Shown piece by piece: positions 29,902 through 32,129 of a stretch of 32,129 bases of DNA; the first letter of the stretch is position 1; the number at the start of each line of letters is the position of its first letter. Origin of the DNA: Terriglobia bacterium (GTDB taxonomy: Bacteria; Acidobacteriota; Terriglobia; Bryobacterales; Bryobacteraceae); contig JANYJA010000129.1 of the NCBI GenBank assembly GCA_025358575.1, forward strand, positions 1 through 32,129. Reading direction: 5' to 3'. The notes beneath the pieces are model-generated. The model saw nothing but the letters and a program-made list of their open reading frames with translations. It had not been told where the DNA came from and did not search any database. The position numbers were made by a program, and so were the translations under genes.

Positions 29902-30339
29902 TTAGCTTGGAATCACCAGCTCGGTGCCAGCTTTCACATGGTCCGGGCTAACCATTTTATCCTTGTTGGCATTGAATATCTTCATATATTCACTTGCCTT
30001 GCCGTAAAACTGTTCACTGATCGCCGACAGCGTGTCGCCTTGCTGGACCGTGTAACTCTGGCCCTGGCCGCCTCCGGCCGACGCTCCAACACTTTGGGTT
30101 TTGGGCTGCGCGGTCTGGGAAACGCTGAGGTCTAGCGTGAGATCTTTGTAAGACGCATCGACAGCCTTAACTTTGTCCCACACCTTGTTTTTCGCATCAT
30201 CCGACGGGGCCAGCCCTTTGATGTAGAGCTTGTCGCCGGCTGGCGTCATGTTTACATTCTGAAGCTGAACTTGCTCCTGCTGCATAACGTCTAAAACGGA
30301 TTGATATTTCTGCTTTAATTGCTCAAGGTTTTGTGCCAT
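29902..30339 (-). CDS. BON-LysM protein (Kbp/YgaU-like)
   Basis: The 145-residue protein has an N-terminal coiled-coil-like segment (about 3-27, NLEQLKQKYQSVLDVMQQ), a BON-like domain with LYIKGLAPSDDAKNKVWDKV (about 38-57), and a C-terminal LysM domain (about 95-143, SYTVQQGDTLSAISEQFYG to KAGTELVIP). E. coli Kbp (YgaU), a cytoplasmic potassium-binding protein, has the same BON-then-LysM order and similar length. No signal peptide is seen, as in Kbp. A role in potassium or salt stress is therefore plausible, but peptidoglycan binding cannot be excluded. It is the first gene of a two-gene unit and divergent from the dCTP deaminase gene, with about 100 bases between. Confidence 0.8.
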   Translation of the reverse strand: MAQNLEQLKQKYQSVLDVMQQEQVQLQNVNMTPAGDKLYIKGLAPSDDAKNKVWDKVKAVDASYKDLTLDLSVSQTAQPKTQSVGASAGGGQGQSYTVQQGDTLSAISEQFYGKASEYMKIFNANKDKMVSPDHVKAGTELVIPS

Positions 30340-30441
30340 GGAAAAATATAGGCACGAACTCTGCCACCGGACTAGGGGTCACAAAAGCCTTGGGGGCGCT
30401 CCGAATGTTACAAAGGAAGATGACTCTCCTGCAAAACGCTT

Positions 30442-31581
30442 ATGTCTGCTAGCCCGCGCCACGGGACTGGCATTCTCCCCGATCAAAAGCTGCAAGAGCT
30501 TGTAGCCGCCGGCCAAATCTCCGCCGCCAACGCGATCCTGCCGCGCCAGATTCAGCCCTCCAGCATAGATCTGCGTCTGGGCGCGATGGCGTATCGCGTC
30601 CGCGCGAGTTTTCTGCCCGGCGAAAATTCCACCGTCGCGCGCAAGCTGGAAGAGCATCGCCTTCACGAGATTGATCTTCGCTTCCCCGCCGTCCTCGAAA
30701 AAGGCTGCGTCTACATCGTGCCGTTGCAGGAAGAACTGAATCTTCCGCGCGACATCTCCGGCAAGGTTAATCCGAAAAGCTCCACGGGCCGTCTTGACAT
30801 TTTCACCCGTCTCATCACCGACCACGGGCGCCAGTTCGAATTCGTCCCCGCTGGATACCGCGGTAAACTCTACGCCGAAATCGTTCCGCGCACTTTCAGT
30901 ATCCTCGTCCGTGAAGGCGCATGTTTGAGCCAGCTTCGTCTCACACGTGGCAATCCGCGCAATGATGACGCGCAACTCTCCAAACTCGCCCGCGAAGAGA
31001 GTCTGGTCTATCTCGACAATGAGTCTCCCGCCGAGGCGACCATCTCTACCGGTCTTCGCCTCACGGTCGATCTAAATGGAACGGCCGATTCCAGCATCAT
31101 CGGCTATCGCGCCAAGAAGCACTCGTCGCTGATCGACCTCGAGAAAATCGGTTACTACGATCCGCGCGATTTTTGGGACCCCATCCACCGCACGCGACAG
31201 CGCGATCTGGTCCTCGATCCCGAAGATTTCTACATTCTAGCTTCGCGCGAAAAGGTGCGCATCCCGCCGCATTACGCCGCTGAGATGGTTCCCTATGATC
31301 CTTCCGTTGGAGAATTCCGCATCCACTACGCTGGGTTTTTTGATCCCGGGTTCGGCTACGGCACTGACGACATCAAAGGAACCCGCGCCGTTCTGGAGGT
31401 GCGCTCGCACGAAGTGCCGTTCCTGCTCGAGGACGGCCAGGAAGTGGGAAGTTTAACTTTCGAGCGTCTAATGTCCGTGCCCGATCGCCTCTACGGCCAG
31501 GGCATCGGTTCCTCTTACCAGAAGCAGGGATTGGCTCTGAGCAAGCATTTTCGGCGGGATTCATTTGAACAAGCGTTTTGA
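30442..31581 (+). CDS. dcd: Two-domain dCTP deaminase
   Basis: The 379-residue protein is about twice the length of E. coli Dcd and has two copies of the dUTPase/Dcd fold. It matches the long single-chain Dcd type. The first copy (about 20-200) carries NPKSSTGRLDIFTRLI and LYAEIVPRTF, with the probable catalytic Glu. The second (about 240-370) repeats the pattern in YDPSVGEFRIHYAGFFDPGFG and AVLEVRSHEVPFLLEDGQEVG. It deaminates dCTP to dUTP to feed dTTP synthesis in the cytosol. The first copy keeps the Ser-Ser-x-Gly-Arg loop, whereas the second has Glu in place of that Arg, so only the first site may be active. The stop overlaps the sugar-kinase start by 17 bases. Confidence 0.88.
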   Translation: MSASPRHGTGILPDQKLQELVAAGQISAANAILPRQIQPSSIDLRLGAMAYRVRASFLPGENSTVARKLEEHRLHEIDLRFPAVLEKGCVYIVPLQEELNLPRDISGKVNPKSSTGRLDIFTRLITDHGRQFEFVPAGYRGKLYAEIVPRTFSILVREGACLSQLRLTRGNPRNDDAQLSKLAREESLVYLDNESPAEATISTGLRLTVDLNGTADSSIIGYRAKKHSSLIDLEKIGYYDPRDFWDPIHRTRQRDLVLDPEDFYILASREKVRIPPHYAAEMVPYDPSVGEFRIHYAGFFDPGFGYGTDDIKGTRAVLEVRSHEVPFLLEDGQEVGSLTFERLMSVPDRLYGQGIGSSYQKQGLALSKHFRRDSFEQAF

Positions 31582-32129
31582 TATCGTCGGCGTCGGCCTG
31601 AACGCCACTGACACGCTGCTGGTGGTGCCGCATTTTCCGGCATACGGCGGCAAGGTTCCGTTTCATGACGAAATTTTGAGCCCCGGCGGGCAGGTGGCCA
31701 GCGCCATGGTTGCGTGCTCGGCGTTGGGGTTACGCGCCAAATATATCGGGACGGTCGGCGACGATGAGCGCGGGCGCGTACAGCTTGAAAGCTTGCGCCG
31801 CTCGGATATCAATCTCGATCACGTGCAGCTGCGCCCGAACTGCGCCAATCAATCCGCCTACATCATCATCGATCAATCCACCGGCGAACGCACCGTTTTC
31901 TGGAGCCGTCCAGACTGTCTCGCAATCTCGCCCGAAGAGATTACCGAAGACCAGATTACATGCGCGCGCCTGCTGCACATCGACGGACACGATACTCCAG
32001 CGGTCGAGCATGCCGCCCGAATCGCGCGCGCTTATGGAATACCAGTTAGCGTTGATGTAGACACGATTTACAAGGGTTTCGATTGCGTGCTTCCCTTGGT
32101 GGATTATCTGGTTGCAAGCTCCGAATTCC
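31565..32129 (+). CDS. PfkB/ribokinase-family sugar kinase, 3' end beyond the window
   Basis: The visible part (188 residues) starts at a TTG at 31565, 17 bases inside the dCTP deaminase gene, with GGCGGGA upstream. It shows the family N-terminus: FDIVGVGLNATDTLL, GGKVPFHDEILSPGGQVASAMVACSALG (the GG-type sugar-binding loop), YIGTVGDDERGR, and RTVFWSRPDC. The last visible strands are LLHIDGHDTP and PVSVDVDTIYKGF. Such enzymes phosphorylate sugars or nucleosides with ATP. The catalytic GAGD motif and the ATP-binding end lie beyond the edge, so substrate and integrity cannot be judged. The overlap suggests translation coupled to the deaminase. Confidence 0.82.
   Translation, partial: MNKRFDIVGVGLNATDTLLVVPHFPAYGGKVPFHDEILSPGGQVASAMVACSALGLRAKYIGTVGDDERGRVQLESLRRSDINLDHVQLRPNCANQSAYIIIDQSTGERTVFWSRPDCLAISPEEITEDQITCARLLHIDGHDTPAVEHAARIARAYGIPVSVDVDTIYKGFDCVLPLVDYLVASSEF

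Noticed and set aside
25055-30372. Shared 13-base sequence TGCCACCGGACTA in two intergenic regions (near 25059 and 30362)
   Set aside because: A 13-base match between two places in 32 kb is expected by chance several times, and the flanks do not match.
1-32129. CRISPR arrays, prophage modules or a restriction-modification system
   Set aside because: No regularly spaced repeats, phage structural genes or methylase partner were found. The single HNH gene is not enough for a defence system.

Overview
The window looks like chromosomal DNA of an acidobacterium, most likely a Bryobacterales/Solibacter-type soil lineage. This is inferred from gene content, not from a marker gene. The pointers are a planctomycete-type cytochrome/DUF1549/DUF1553 protein paired with a Tat-exported DUF1501 protein, the C-terminal remnant of an Oar-like TonB-dependent receptor, a PEP-CTERM protein, an egtB-egtD pair, many secreted enzymes and GC-rich codon use. 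Coding density is high. No stretch above 300 bases lacks a gene or remnant, and no CRISPR array, phage module or rRNA was seen.

Layout, left to right. Positions 1-1200 hold a tRNA cut by the window edge and an IS1-family transposase gene. Then come tatA (+), a hairpin between convergent genes, and a minus-strand run read as cysS, a PLP-dependent trans-sulfuration-type enzyme and an HNH nuclease gene. A secreted OB-like protein and a degenerate receiver-domain protein follow on the plus strand. Positions 5804-9509 (minus) form a tightly overlapped xdhC-mocA-asmA operon with a near-perfect -10 box almost touching the xdhC start. Just upstream lies a frameshifted receptor remnant (9548-10037), then a minus-strand pair encoding an exported protein of unknown function and an exported SAM methyltransferase.

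Positions 12001-16977 (minus) are a compact operon: egtB, egtD, then the ATPase, permease and binding lipoprotein of an OpuB/OpuC-type quaternary-amine transporter, then a DUF3052-like gene. EgtD and EgtB make hercynine and its sulfoxide on the way to ergothioneine. Since both are trimethylammonium betaines, the linked transporter is a good candidate ergothioneine or hercynine carrier. Divergent from it are an M28 peptidase, a PEP-CTERM protein, the cytochrome/DUF1549-DUF1553 and DUF1501 pair, and a CCA-adding enzyme.

Positions 25077-27336 (minus) hold two overlapping PTPS/QueD paralogs, folE and an EXORDIUM-like protein. The two PTPS proteins have complementary defects in the catalytic triad: one has Cys but His in place of Asp, the other has Asp-His but Ala in place of Cys. 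In this family the triad is built between subunits, so the pair looks like an obligate heteromer. This is the most interesting specific prediction in the window. The right end carries a TlpA-like thioredoxin overlapping a GlcD-type oxidase gene, a BON/LysM (Kbp-like) protein with a small partner, a tandem-domain dCTP deaminase and the start of a PfkB-family sugar kinase cut by the window edge.
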